This document shows, one piece after another, positions 6,890 through 15,568 of a stretch of 64,000 bases of DNA. The notes under the pieces were generated by a model. It was not told where the DNA came from. It searched no databases and saw only the letters and a program-made list of their open reading frames with translations. Both the position numbers and the translations under genes were made by a program. Each line of letters begins with the position of its first letter. The first letter of the stretch is position 1. Origin of the DNA: JABMPR01 sp964508765 (GTDB taxonomy: Bacteria; Fidelibacterota; UBA8477; JABMPR01); NCBI GenBank assembly GCA_964508765.1, contig CAZDVD010000005.1, positions 1 to 64,000 on the forward strand, given 5' to 3'.

Positions 6890-8260
6890 GTGAAACCGAA
6901 GATTCTGGTCATAGAAGATGATAGAACCATGCGTGAAGGTATTGCCACGGTTTTGAAGCTTCAGGGCTATATCATTCACACGGCCGAAGATGGTCATCTC
7001 GGGGCTCAGATGTTCCGCGAAATCCAGCCTGATCTTGTAATATCCGACATGAAACTTCCCGGCAAGGGAGGCATGAATCTCCTTCAGGAATTTCAGGATC
7101 AATCCCCTGATACCCCATTCATCTTGATCTCTGCTTTTGGCACCATTGATCTGGCTGTGAATGCCCTCAAACTGGGAGCTCGTGATTTTATTGCCAAACC
7201 TTTTTCCATTGATGAATTAAAGTCCAAAGTGGCTCATATATTCGAGGATCATCCACCCAGGAAAGCTGAGGCAAAATCTGCTACTGATAGCTTTCACGGT
7301 TTGGTAGGTTCATCGGAGCAAATGCAAAAGCTGATTGGTCAAATCAAACAGATTGCCGCTGTGGATAGTCCCGTCCTCATCACAGGAGAAAGCGGTACAG
7401 GCAAGGAACTCATCGCCCGCGCTGTGCACCTGGAAAGTCCGAGAGCATCCAAACAGATTGTGGCTATCAATTGCAGCGCACTTACAGACACTCTGTTGGA
7501 GAGCGAATTGTTTGGTCATGAAAAAGGTGCCTTCACCGGGGCAGTCAGACAGCATCAGGGCATTTTTGAGCAGGCCCATGGCGGGACCATTCTCCTTGAT
7601 GAAATTGGTGATATTTCACCCCAGTTACAGGTCAAACTCTTGCGGGTTTTACAGGATCAGACTTTCCAACGGGTCGGTGGAACTGATCAGATTGAGGTGG
7701 ATGTAAGGGTGATAGCCGCCACCAATCGCGACCTCCAGATTGCCATGGATAAAAAACGGTTCCGTGAAGACCTGTTCTTTCGTCTCAATGTACTACCGCT
7801 GACCATTCCTGCCCTTCGCGAACGACCGGAAGATATTCCGGATCTAGTTAAACATTTTGTGGAGTTGAAGTGTATCCGACTGAAGCGGGATATCCCTGAA
7901 ATCGGCAGTCGAACCATGTCCAAGCTTAGCGAATACTCCTGGCCTGGGAATATCCGTGAGCTGGAGAATTTTCTGGAACGCCTGCTGATCTTTAGTGAGG
8001 GACCTGCCATTACTGTTGAACAGATTTACTTTGAAAACGCCTCCAAAAAACCGGAGCAATCCAGTGGTAAGCTCAACGATGTGCTGGAACAGACCGAGCG
8101 GGACCTCATTCGTGATGCTTTGAATTGGGCCGGGGGCATCAAACAGAAAGCAGCCCGTAAACTGGGCGTGAAAACCAGCACCCTCTACTACAAGATGGAA
8201 AAGTACCATCTCTTCGATGAGTTCGGGGGTAAAAACAACAAATCTGGTGAGGATTCATGA
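6890..8260 (+). CDS. Sigma-54-dependent response regulator (NtrC family)
   Basis: Receiver domain (1-120) with the acidic pair ED(D) at 9-11, phospho-acceptor Asp53 (LVISDMKLPG) and Lys103. An AAA+ domain follows with Walker A GESGTGKE (166-173), the sigma-54-contacting loop GAFTGA (213-218), Walker B ILLDEIGD and the arginine-finger region. The C-terminal Fis-type helix-turn-helix ends the protein (KQKAARKLGVKTSTLYYKM). The start is GTG 6890. It activates sigma-54 RNA polymerase when phosphorylated. A palindrome and a sigma-54-like promoter 2 kb downstream are candidate targets. The next gene overlaps by 4 nt. Confidence 0.95.
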   Translation: MKPKILVIEDDRTMREGIATVLKLQGYIIHTAEDGHLGAQMFREIQPDLVISDMKLPGKGGMNLLQEFQDQSPDTPFILISAFGTIDLAVNALKLGARDFIAKPFSIDELKSKVAHIFEDHPPRKAEAKSATDSFHGLVGSSEQMQKLIGQIKQIAAVDSPVLITGESGTGKELIARAVHLESPRASKQIVAINCSALTDTLLESELFGHEKGAFTGAVRQHQGIFEQAHGGTILLDEIGDISPQLQVKLLRVLQDQTFQRVGGTDQIEVDVRVIAATNRDLQIAMDKKRFREDLFFRLNVLPLTIPALRERPEDIPDLVKHFVELKCIRLKRDIPEIGSRTMSKLSEYSWPGNIRELENFLERLLIFSEGPAITVEQIYFENASKKPEQSSGKLNDVLEQTERDLIRDALNWAGGIKQKAARKLGVKTSTLYYKMEKYHLFDEFGGKNNKSGEDS

Positions 8261-9204
8261 TGTGGCGACGACTCAGATTATTGATATTTCTCCTCCTGGT
8301 GCTCTCACTGTCTGGTCAGGACTTAAACAGTGCCTGGCAAGCCTATATGTCCACCAATGCCAGTATTGCGGAATTAGAAGCCGAAAAGACGGTTTATACC
8401 CGAGAACAAATCGCCATTAAAAATGAGGTGGATCAACTTCAAAAAAGTTCGACCTGGTATAATGCCTGGATAAATAAATATCTTTTATCAAACCATAGCG
8501 AACGCCAGTTAGTAATCCTTGACACGTTAAGGGCAATTGATTTTGAACTGGAGCGATTGCAAAAGATTGAGGAAACTGAGATTGGAAGATTAAAACTCGC
8601 CTATGAAAATGTATTGCAGGATTACGAAAACGAGGGTGTTATTCCTGCTGAGCAAGGTCTTAGAGCCATGCAGGCGGGTCGTTTTAGAAGAGTAATCCGA
8701 CCCAATACGGTAATATTGTTCCCAGACTATTCAGATTTACTTGATCTCCAATGGCGGAATCCTCAACAACGAAAAATCATCCTGATGGATGTTCAAAAAT
8801 TACTACAGTCAAAAATTATTGAGCTGGATTCAATTAAAACCGTTCGGGAAGAAGAAGAAGAACTGGCGCTAAGGTTGGCTGATTTTCATGAAGATCTTGG
8901 CCTGCAAATGGAGGCTGATCAAGATGCCCAACAACGCGATGCCAGTGGTGACGCTGAAAAACTCCTGGGTTGGAACACAGCAGATGCTGCAAGTGAATTC
9001 GCTGCAGACTATGGTGTGGGGGTGGGCAGCAAACTAAGTCGCGAAGCTATTGATTTAATAAATATTAATGTACCCCACGAAGAAATCAGAGATATGTCTC
9101 TGGAGCAACGTTTTGGTAAAGATCTTAATTATTTGAAAAAGAAAATCATAGAGTATGAAACCTTACTGGAAGAGATTAACCAGGAGTTGAATCAATCCCC
9201 CTGA
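8257..9204 (+). CDS. Exported coiled-coil protein of unknown function
   Basis: A 315-residue protein. An N-terminal hydrophobic segment (RLLIFLLLVLSLSGQ, about 6-20) looks like a signal peptide. Most of the rest is predicted helical with long charged coiled coils: 35-60, 85-125 with LERLQKIEETEIGRLKLAYE, 185-225, and 285-312 at the C-terminus. No Cys and no enzyme motif. ATGA overlap with the response-regulator gene shows it is translated as part of the same operon, and the next gene encodes a probable outer-membrane barrel. A periplasmic scaffold or adaptor role is an inference. I do not recognise the family. Confidence 0.7.
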   Translation: MMWRRLRLLIFLLLVLSLSGQDLNSAWQAYMSTNASIAELEAEKTVYTREQIAIKNEVDQLQKSSTWYNAWINKYLLSNHSERQLVILDTLRAIDFELERLQKIEETEIGRLKLAYENVLQDYENEGVIPAEQGLRAMQAGRFRRVIRPNTVILFPDYSDLLDLQWRNPQQRKIILMDVQKLLQSKIIELDSIKTVREEEEELALRLADFHEDLGLQMEADQDAQQRDASGDAEKLLGWNTADAASEFAADYGVGVGSKLSREAIDLININVPHEEIRDMSLEQRFGKDLNYLKKKIIEYETLLEEINQELNQSP

Positions 9205-9236
9205 CCACTCACTTGACCTGGCTGAGATCATCATAT

Positions 9237-10277
9237 ATGATTCCTCTAAAATCCATCTGGATTAACTTTTTGTCTTGCCTGTTTCTAAGTTCAGGCTTTG
9301 CCTTTGAACAGCAGCTAAATCTTTCTACCTATTTCGATTCAAATCCCCGTGAAAATGTTGACGCTGTTGAGTCAACTTTTGGTTTGAAAGCCAAAGGGCT
9401 CCTGCGTTTTGAAAAGGATGGTCAATCCAGTCGCATTTATGGCTCAATTCTGGGGCAGGGCTTTCTTGAACCAGCCTTGTTTCTGGATTCAAAAGTCGTT
9501 GTGAATGGAGAACTGGGTGGTCATTATAAAATGACTCCGTATTATCGTTTTTATGCAGGATTCACGACCTTTCAGAAATTGTATTTTGATGATTTACAGA
9601 GAACCGGTCGCAGCACCCTGAGCGGATCTCTAAAGCGTCTCAAATCTCAGAAAATGCATCAGGAATTAGGTCTTAGAAGAACGGATTCCCATATTGATTT
9701 CGGGACACTTTTCCAATATACGGATCAAAGAGTATTCCTGAATCTCACGAGGCAGATGAGTGCTGATTTCCAGGCTGAATTGTCAGCTCAAATAGGACAA
9801 ATTGATTACGAGGACTATCCAGCAAGAATTCTTAGTGGTGATTCCCTTATTTTGAGTGGCAGCGAGAACCAGCAGGATAACACTCTTATGCTGGGACTCC
9901 ATGTCAAACATCTGGGTAAGATGATCTGGGGAGTGGCTGTAAACTTCGAAGACATCAACTCAAACAGTGCTATCGAAAAATCGCAAATCTGGTCAGGGAA
10001 GCTGTATGCTTCTGGTCGACTTTCGGATCAGGTGTTTTTCCATATCGTTCTAAATGGGATGAAAAAATTCTATGCTCAGACAGATATTTTTGAAGCGACG
10101 CTTTATCGTGATCCAGAAGAGAATATCCAGAATCAACTTCACATCCAACTTGAACGGGTCATTCATCCCTCTCGGGTGCTGTACATTCAATATAGCTACA
10201 TCAAAAATGAAACCGTTTTTAATCATTGGTTTTACGATAAAAATCTCATCGAAACCGGTGTGAAGCTCACGTTTTAA
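9237..10277 (+). CDS. Probable outer-membrane beta-barrel protein
   Basis: I chose ATG 9237 over the upstream TTG 9213 because it places a clean signal peptide at the N-terminus (IWINFLSCLFLSSGFAFEQQ). The mature part has alternating hydrophobic/polar strands with frequent aromatic residues and turns of Gly/Asn/Asp, and ends in KLTF. A terminal Phe is the usual outer-membrane barrel insertion signal. Length is 346 residues. It follows the coiled-coil gene by about 30 nt and ends the operon of the two-component system. A channel, transporter or adhesion role cannot be decided. Confidence 0.7.
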   Translation: MIPLKSIWINFLSCLFLSSGFAFEQQLNLSTYFDSNPRENVDAVESTFGLKAKGLLRFEKDGQSSRIYGSILGQGFLEPALFLDSKVVVNGELGGHYKMTPYYRFYAGFTTFQKLYFDDLQRTGRSTLSGSLKRLKSQKMHQELGLRRTDSHIDFGTLFQYTDQRVFLNLTRQMSADFQAELSAQIGQIDYEDYPARILSGDSLILSGSENQQDNTLMLGLHVKHLGKMIWGVAVNFEDINSNSAIEKSQIWSGKLYASGRLSDQVFFHIVLNGMKKFYAQTDIFEATLYRDPEENIQNQLHIQLERVIHPSRVLYIQYSYIKNETVFNHWFYDKNLIETGVKLTF

Positions 10278-10316
10278 AAGGGCGTATTTCCCTTCCATAC
10301 GTTTCAGAATGTTGAG

Positions 10317-10342
10317 AGATGTTTCAGATTCCTGAAACATCT
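10317..10342. promoter_or_regulatory. Perfect 10-bp inverted repeat (candidate activator site or hairpin)
   Basis: AGATGTTTCA and TGAAACATCT flank a 6-bp spacer, 40 bp after the barrel gene. There is no T run after it, so it is a weak candidate for a terminator. It lies about 115 bp upstream of a sigma-54-like promoter, the usual distance for an NtrC-type enhancer site. Confidence 0.5.
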
Positions 10343-10456
10343 ACAAAGTCATCTCACAACAAACAGTCCAGAATAATAATAATTTAAAATATTTTACAGC
10401 CGTAAATGGTATCACTCAAGACTTCTCGTTAAAACCCCTCTCAAAATCCCAATCAG

Positions 10457-10471
10457 TGGCATATCACTTGT
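10457..10471 (+). promoter_or_regulatory. Candidate sigma-54 promoter
   Basis: TGGCATATCACTTGT has GG and GT separated by 10 bases, as in the -24/-12 element TGGCAC-N5-TTGC, with T in place of the final C. It lies about 70 bp upstream of the vWA lipoprotein gene and downstream of a perfect palindrome. Confidence 0.4.
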
Positions 10472-10541
10472 CATTATAGATAGAGATGAAGCAAGCCCTG
10501 ATGTGTCTGGGCAGACAAATAAAAACCATTTGGAGGATGTT

Positions 10542-12086
10542 ATGAAGGAGAGAATAATCAGCGGTCGGATTTTTATGTTACTGATATTGTTGGGGTCAGT
10601 TGTCGTTTTTATGGGATGTGAAAATTCAATTTTGGATTCAGGCAATACATTCCAGGAATCCCTTTCAGGGGATAAGGACGGAAGTAACGAATACATGGTT
10701 GGTGTGGGTGGCGCAATCGGAGCAGGTGATGACTATTATCCTGGTTCAGAACGTCATGGCGAGTTGACCTACAATGGATTTGTGATGACGGACGAAGACA
10801 ATCTCTCTACCTTTGGTGTCGATGTCGATGCAGGCTCCTATACGTTTGGTCGCAAAAAAATCAACGAAGGCATTTTTCCAGCCCCTTCATCGGTGAGAGT
10901 GGAAGAATACATCAATTATTTCCATCAGGATTATCCTGAACCAACTGCTGGTCCCTTTTCTGTCAGTGTGGACGGAGCACCATCACCTTTCCGTGCAGAC
11001 AGCCTGCACCTTCTGAGAATCGGACTCAAGGGTCGCGATGCAAGTGAGCAAGAGATTCCCTGGAATCTCACTTTTCTTATTGATATCTCTGGTTCCATGC
11101 AGCGTCGACTGGATCTGGTAAAAGAAAGTCTTTATATCCTGGTTGACAATATGCGCCTGGGGGATCAGGTATCCATTTGTACCTATGCCGGGAGCGTTGG
11201 CACCGTGCTAAATCCCACTGATTTGCAGGAGAATGACGCCGATGCCATCAAGGCAATTATCTCTGATTTGGAGGCAGGCGGGTCTACAGCCATGGCATCA
11301 GGACTCCAAAACGCCTATGATGTGAATAGCTCTGGATATCTGGATGGTGGTGTGAACCGTATCATCGTTTGCTCCGATGGAGATGCCAATGTGGGCGCGA
11401 CCTCCCATGAGACTATTCTGGAACTCATTGAGGAATATGTGGATCAAGGCATCACACTATCAACCCTGGGTTTTGGCAGCGGTAACTACAATGACTATCT
11501 CATGGAACAGCTGGCTGATCAAGGGAATGGTAATTACTACTATATCGACAGCATTGATGAAGCAGAACGGCTCTTTACTGAGGAACTATCCGGCGTCATG
11601 GAGGTCATTGCCAAGGATGTCAAAATCCAGGTTGAGTTTAATGCAGCGGCCGTCATGAGATATCGACTTATAGGTTATGAAAATCGGGATATTGAGGATG
11701 ACCAATTTGAAAATGATAGCACCGATGCAGGTGAAATCGGAGCCGGTCATCGGGTCACTGCTCTCTATGAGCTGGAGCTGGTTCAGGGAGGAGCAAACAA
11801 TCTTGGTCTTATACATCTCCGCTACAAAATGCCCAATGGTGAAACGGACATTCCTTTTGATGTGAGCATTTCAAGAAATGATCTAGTGGATACATTCTCT
11901 CAAGCCAGTGATAGATTCAGGTTTACTGCTGGTGTGGCGGAATATGCTGAAATCATCCGTGAGAGTCCCCATGTTCAGACAACACTTAATGCAGTTGAAG
12001 TTCTTGTCTCATCCTCACTGGTTGGTTCAGATGAACGGGATACAGAACTTTTAGAATTAATCCAACTGCTCCAGACCATCGAATAG
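10542..12086 (+). CDS. von Willebrand factor A domain lipoprotein (YfbK-like)
   Basis: I chose ATG 10542 because GGAGG lies 5 nt before it and it gives a lipoprotein signal peptide (FMLLILLGSVVVFMGC). A YfbK-type N-terminal segment (FGVDVDAGSYTFGRKKIN and VRVEEYINYFHQDYP) precedes the vWA domain. The metal-ion-dependent adhesion site has DISGS, the later Thr in GGSTAMASGL and Asp in CSDGDANVG. A C-terminal DUF3520-like region follows. The mature protein has about 490 residues and is anchored at the envelope. It probably binds protein partners. It is followed 7 nt later by another lipoprotein gene. Confidence 0.88.
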   Translation: MKERIISGRIFMLLILLGSVVVFMGCENSILDSGNTFQESLSGDKDGSNEYMVGVGGAIGAGDDYYPGSERHGELTYNGFVMTDEDNLSTFGVDVDAGSYTFGRKKINEGIFPAPSSVRVEEYINYFHQDYPEPTAGPFSVSVDGAPSPFRADSLHLLRIGLKGRDASEQEIPWNLTFLIDISGSMQRRLDLVKESLYILVDNMRLGDQVSICTYAGSVGTVLNPTDLQENDADAIKAIISDLEAGGSTAMASGLQNAYDVNSSGYLDGGVNRIIVCSDGDANVGATSHETILELIEEYVDQGITLSTLGFGSGNYNDYLMEQLADQGNGNYYYIDSIDEAERLFTEELSGVMEVIAKDVKIQVEFNAAAVMRYRLIGYENRDIEDDQFENDSTDAGEIGAGHRVTALYELELVQGGANNLGLIHLRYKMPNGETDIPFDVSISRNDLVDTFSQASDRFRFTAGVAEYAEIIRESPHVQTTLNAVEVLVSSSLVGSDERDTELLELIQLLQTIE

Positions 12087-12093
12087 GAAAGAC

Positions 12094-12558
12094 ATGATAA
12101 AAATGATGCAGCTCTCGAAAGTGTTCGTGGTTATGGTTCTACTTGTGTCCTGTGGGATCAATGACCCAGAGGGAAATCTTGAAAGAGAAAGGTTGGGGAT
12201 CGTTTACATAGAATACAATGGAATGGTTTGGGCAGAAGGGGGATATGCCCCCAGTTTTTCCCTGGTGAATGACAGTTCAGCGACGATTCAATACTATAGA
12301 TTAAGTGAAACCCAACCGGTTTTTAACGCTGAAGCACGTACTGATACGGGTTGGACCAGTCTCATGTGGGGCTGGTGTGAGACGGGTGTTGAATATTTTA
12401 GTCTTAACCCTGATTCAAGCATCAGTTTCAGGGGTTTTTTACCATACTATAGTTGTACCTGGCGTCTCGTTTTAGACATCACTGAATTGGATTCAGTGAG
12501 TTCACGTCGGCTCTACAGCGAAAATATTGTTTATACACTTCCGAAGGGAATGAACTGA
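12094..12558 (+). CDS. Small lipoprotein of unknown function
   Basis: A 154-residue protein. The signal peptide VFVVMVLLVSC ends with a lipobox Cys followed by GINDPEG. The mature part is rich in beta-type sequence and aromatic residues, with three more Cys (in WGWCETG and YYSCTW, one pair possibly disulfide-bonded). It is 7 nt downstream of the vWA lipoprotein gene, so the two are probably co-transcribed and may act together. Family not recognised. Confidence 0.7.
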   Translation: MIKMMQLSKVFVVMVLLVSCGINDPEGNLERERLGIVYIEYNGMVWAEGGYAPSFSLVNDSSATIQYYRLSETQPVFNAEARTDTGWTSLMWGWCETGVEYFSLNPDSSISFRGFLPYYSCTWRLVLDITELDSVSSRRLYSENIVYTLPKGMN

Positions 12559-12657
12559 TTGCCGATCAGGAGATAACATCCAACCAGGCGGGGGTTCGAA
12601 CCGAAGGAAGGCGAGGGACTTCTATTTAGAATTACCCCTAATGGTCTTCGCGAAGGA

Positions 12658-12679
12658 GTCCCGACAAGCATGTCGGGAC
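12658..12679. repeat. Perfect hairpin GTCCCGACA / TGTCGGGAC
   Basis: A nine-base stem with loop AGCA. No T run follows in either direction, so it is more like an REP element than a terminator. Confidence 0.75.
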
Positions 12680-12895
12680 GACTGAAGCGATCTCGGTATA
12701 TTTATTTATCATGAACTCGGAGATTGCCCGCCTTCCTGCGAGTGCGCAGTACGGCAGACAGGCCGCGGTCGTTGCACTCCCTCCCACGCCTTTGGCGGGG
12801 TTCCGCAATGACTAAGATGATGAGAGTGTAGGCCAAGGAAATAAGGTACGGGGAAAATTCTTCGAAAGGTTAAGAATCACGAGGGGGTAACGTCA

Positions 12896-12943
12896 CCCTG
12901 AGCCTGTCGAAGCGTGTCATACTTCTCTTCGACAAGCTCAGGG
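12896..12943. repeat. Inverted repeat CCCTGAGCCTGTCGAAG ... CTTCGACAAGCTCAGGG
   Basis: Two 17-base arms with one mismatch around a 14-base centre. Related arms occur at 41250-41264, 43838-43852 and 54253-54269. It is a palindromic intergenic repeat sitting 30 bp after the end of metY, where it might also act as an mRNA 3' structure. Confidence 0.75.
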
Positions 12944-12974
12944 CAGGCTGGCTCAGCAAGACACTCCTTGAGAC

Positions 12975-14249
12975 CTACTCCGCTGCTTTTAGCGCTTGTT
13001 TCAGGTCCTCGATAATGTCATCGATATGTTCAATCCCCACACACAAGCGGATCATATCAGGAGTGACCCCTGAGGCTTCCAGTTCTGCACCGGCCAACTG
13101 TCTGTGGGTGGTGGAGGCAGGGTGGGCAGCCAGAGATTTGGCATCACCAATATTGACAAGACGTTTGAAAAGCTTCAGAGCATCATAGAATTTTTCGCCA
13201 GCTTCAATGCCACCTTTGATACCAAATGCCATCAATCCCGAAGCCTTCCCCTTACTGTATTTTTGTGCGAGAGGATAGGAGGGAGATGAGGGCAGTCCGG
13301 CATATTTGACCCAGTTAACCATAGGATGCTGGTCCAGGTACTCAGCCACGGCCTGAGCATTCTCACAGTGACGTTCCATTCGTAAAGCCAGTGTCTCGAT
13401 TCCCTGTAATATCAGAAACGCGTTGAAAGGGCTTAAGGCAGAACCCGTATTTCTCAGCGGAACCGTTCGCACCCGGGCGATATAGGCCAATTCACCCATA
13501 GCTTCAGTGTAGACCATGTTATGATAGGCAGGTTCCGGCTGATTGAGCATGGGGAAGCGCTCGGCATTTTCAGCCCAAGGGAATTTTCCTGAATCCACCA
13601 CGATACCGCCCAGCGAATTACCATGTCCACCCATATATTTTGTCAGGGAATGGACCACAATATCAGCGCCAAATTCGATGGGTCGAATAAGCATGGGTGT
13701 GGCTACAGTATTGTCCACGATGAGGGGGACACCATGGGAGTGAGCCATATCAGCGATGCCCTGAATATCCATAAACGCACCCACTGGATTGGCAATGCTC
13801 TCACAAAAAACAGCCGAGGTTTTGTCATCGATGAGTGCTTCAAGACTCTCTGTTTTTTCGTCTTTGGCAAAACGGGCTTCAATGCCCAGGCGGGCAAACA
13901 TATGGCTGAACAGGGTGAAAGTCCCACCATAGATCTGAGGTGTTGAGACAATATTATTGCCATGTTCAGCAATAGTTAGTATGGCATAATTCACTGCAGC
14001 ACTTCCGGCACTCACAGCCAGGGCGGCAGCACCACCCTCCATCTCGGAAACGCGTGCTTCTAGGACTGCATTGGTGGGGTTCATGATGCGTGAGTATATA
14101 TTCCCGGCGACTTCCAGGTTAAATAGATCTGCCCCATGTTGGGCACTGTCAAATTCGTAGGCTACCGTTTGATAAATGGGAACAGCAACCGCTTTGGTTG
14201 TTTCCTCAGAATCGTAACCACTATGTATGGCTTTGGTTGCTAGTTTGAT
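12975..14249 (-). CDS. metY: O-acetylhomoserine sulfhydrylase with a non-canonical ATC start
   Basis: PLP enzyme that makes homocysteine from O-acetylhomoserine and sulfide. It has the PLP Lys in HSLTKYMGG, an Asp contacting the cofactor (PLIVDNTVATP), and NIYSRIMNPTN, whose Tyr and Arg bind the PLP phosphate of the neighbouring subunit. The first ATG (14084) lies after that Tyr/Arg and would remove about 55 conserved residues. The frame is open upstream through KLATKAIHSGYDSEE. The natural start position holds ATC (14247-14249), 7 nt after GGAG, and a stop lies just beyond it. Starting there gives 424 residues, normal for MetY. Either ATC is used or the base is mutated or miscalled. Confidence 0.88.
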   Translation of the reverse strand: MKLATKAIHSGYDSEETTKAVAVPIYQTVAYEFDSAQHGADLFNLEVAGNIYSRIMNPTNAVLEARVSEMEGGAAALAVSAGSAAVNYAILTIAEHGNNIVSTPQIYGGTFTLFSHMFARLGIEARFAKDEKTESLEALIDDKTSAVFCESIANPVGAFMDIQGIADMAHSHGVPLIVDNTVATPMLIRPIEFGADIVVHSLTKYMGGHGNSLGGIVVDSGKFPWAENAERFPMLNQPEPAYHNMVYTEAMGELAYIARVRTVPLRNTGSALSPFNAFLILQGIETLALRMERHCENAQAVAEYLDQHPMVNWVKYAGLPSSPSYPLAQKYSKGKASGLMAFGIKGGIEAGEKFYDALKLFKRLVNIGDAKSLAAHPASTTHRQLAGAELEASGVTPDMIRLCVGIEHIDDIIEDLKQALKAAE

Positions 14250-14282
14250 AGTAAAACTCCGTTTCTATTTGCTACAATGGGC

Positions 14283-15350
14283 TTATTTAATTTTTAAAGG
14301 ATTATCTGGATCAATGCCATTTGTGAAAGGAAGGTGACGATCGATGTTTGTTGTCTGGTACACGAGCCCCAGCCAGTTATCAAAAATGGATTTTCCAGTA
14401 TCTCGCCAGGTATTGTCGAGAAGAGGCTCAATCTCAGCCTCTGGAAAAGCAGGCATTTGAACTTTCTTCTCTTTGGCCTCAGCGACGGTAGGTTTGTAGC
14501 GCTGAATAATTTCGTCTATCTCTGAGTTAAAATAATTTTCAGGGCTCTCAGGATAGGTTTCGCGAGCTCCTGAGAAGTAACGATTTACTTCGCGCTTATA
14601 CTCCTTAAGTAAGCTGACGCGATCGTATTCTGGATGTCCCTGGAGATATACAATTCTGAACATATCAGGGCTTACCGCCATATGAACGCCACTCTCAGAC
14701 CCCTCTACCAGGATTTTGAAACCAGCTGCCTGCAACTGTTCTGGACTCACATCATTATTGCGCGAATGGGGGACATCAAAACGGGTATTAATATTTCTCA
14801 GAAGGGGGTGTTTGGACTGAGTGATGCGATGGCTATATACTCCCCAGCGTTTTCGTTGAAGGGGCTTTCTCTCGATATTGTGAAGGTGTTTAACGATGGC
14901 GTGAACAGCGAGACATGAACAGAGAACAGAAGTCACATTGTTGGTGGCCCAATCAACCACTTCACCCAGGGGTTCCCAGAAAGGTTCCTGCTCCAGGGAT
15001 GGGTTGGCTGTATTTGTCCCGGTAATAATGAGGGCATCCAGACCAGAGTCTTTTACCTTATCAAAGCTGGTGTAATAGGAATCGATATAGTTCTGGGTCT
15101 TTTCATCACGTTCAACGCCCTCAATAGTGAAGAGATAGATATAATATTGGACGATCTGATTCGAACTCCCCACCAGGCGTAAAAATTGACGCTCTGTCGC
15201 TTGAAAGGAAGCATTGGGCATGAGATTTAAAAAGCCAATATGCAATTCTCGAATATCCTGATGGAGGGCCTGGCCCAACTCGAGGACTTCTTCACCCTGT
15301 GCTTTTAACAGGTCAAATGTGGGGAGGGGTGTATGTGCGACTAATGGCAT
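14283..15350 (-). CDS. metA: Homoserine O-acyltransferase (MetA family)
   Basis: Activates homoserine with an acyl group, the first step of methionine synthesis. A glutamine-amidotransferase-like fold with nucleophile Cys146 in VLCSCLAVHA, and His239 and Glu241 in YLQGHPEYD completing the triad. Length is 355 residues (E. coli 309), the extra part being a C-terminal extension. MetA-family enzymes use acetyl- or succinyl-CoA. Because the downstream neighbour (33 bp) is MetY, whose substrate is O-acetylhomoserine, acetyl-CoA is the likelier donor; this is an inference. The gene diverges from the argG operon, with a 328-bp shared control region. Confidence 0.9.
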   Translation of the reverse strand: MPLVAHTPLPTFDLLKAQGEEVLELGQALHQDIRELHIGFLNLMPNASFQATERQFLRLVGSSNQIVQYYIYLFTIEGVERDEKTQNYIDSYYTSFDKVKDSGLDALIITGTNTANPSLEQEPFWEPLGEVVDWATNNVTSVLCSCLAVHAIVKHLHNIERKPLQRKRWGVYSHRITQSKHPLLRNINTRFDVPHSRNNDVSPEQLQAAGFKILVEGSESGVHMAVSPDMFRIVYLQGHPEYDRVSLLKEYKREVNRYFSGARETYPESPENYFNSEIDEIIQRYKPTVAEAKEKKVQMPAFPEAEIEPLLDNTWRDTGKSIFDNWLGLVYQTTNIDRHLPFTNGIDPDNPLKIK

Positions 15351-15450
15351 TTTGCTCTGTTATCCTTAATCTTTGGGTCAAATGTTACAATTTCACTCAC
15401 AGAATAATATTAGGTATGAAATCCTTTTTTAGCAAAGAAATAAAATAAAC

Positions 15451-15480
15451 TTGCACTTCGGGGCTAAAATAATGTATAAT
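15451..15480 (+). promoter_or_regulatory. Promoter of the argGH-proBA operon
   Basis: TTGCAC (15451-15456), an 18-bp spacer and TATAAT (15475-15480). The expected transcription start, near 15487, is only about four bases before the leader-peptide ATG. The same -35 core (TTGCA) recurs before the his and ilv leaders. Confidence 0.8.
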
Positions 15481-15490
15481 TGTTCTGAAA

Positions 15491-15568
15491 ATGAATATGA
15501 CACATTTAAATATTACCGCTATTAACAACCGCCGACGCCATCCGGATACACAAGGAACCGGCGTGTAA
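15491..15568 (+). CDS. Arg-rich leader peptide of the arg operon
   Basis: A 25-residue ORF: MNMTHLNITAINN, then RRR (codons CGC CGA CGC at 15530-15538), then HPDTQGTGV and stop TAA 15566-15568. Three adjacent Arg codons placed ahead of an intrinsic terminator and the argG gene are the hallmark of ribosome-mediated attenuation. When charged tRNA-Arg is scarce the ribosome stalls on them. The ATG is so close to the predicted transcript start that initiation is probably leaderless. No Shine-Dalgarno is visible. Confidence 0.82.
   Translation: MNMTHLNITAINNRRRHPDTQGTGV

Larger units (their letters stand above)
12559..12974. other. Repeat-rich spacer
   Basis: A 416-bp spacer between the vWA operon and metY with no supported gene. 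It holds a perfect 9-bp hairpin (12658-12679), a GC-rich segment of low coding quality (12720-12810) and an inverted repeat of the CTGAGCCTGTCGAAG family (12896-12943). Confidence 0.7.

Noticed and set aside
12581..12605. tRNA T-arm-like sequence (GGGTTCGAACC)
   Set aside because: No acceptor stem, anticodon arm or D arm can be fitted around it. It looks like part of a repeat shared with 43869-43900.
15351..15450. SAM riboswitch upstream of metA
   Set aside because: The region is AT-rich and short; I could not find the conserved helices of any SAM riboswitch class.
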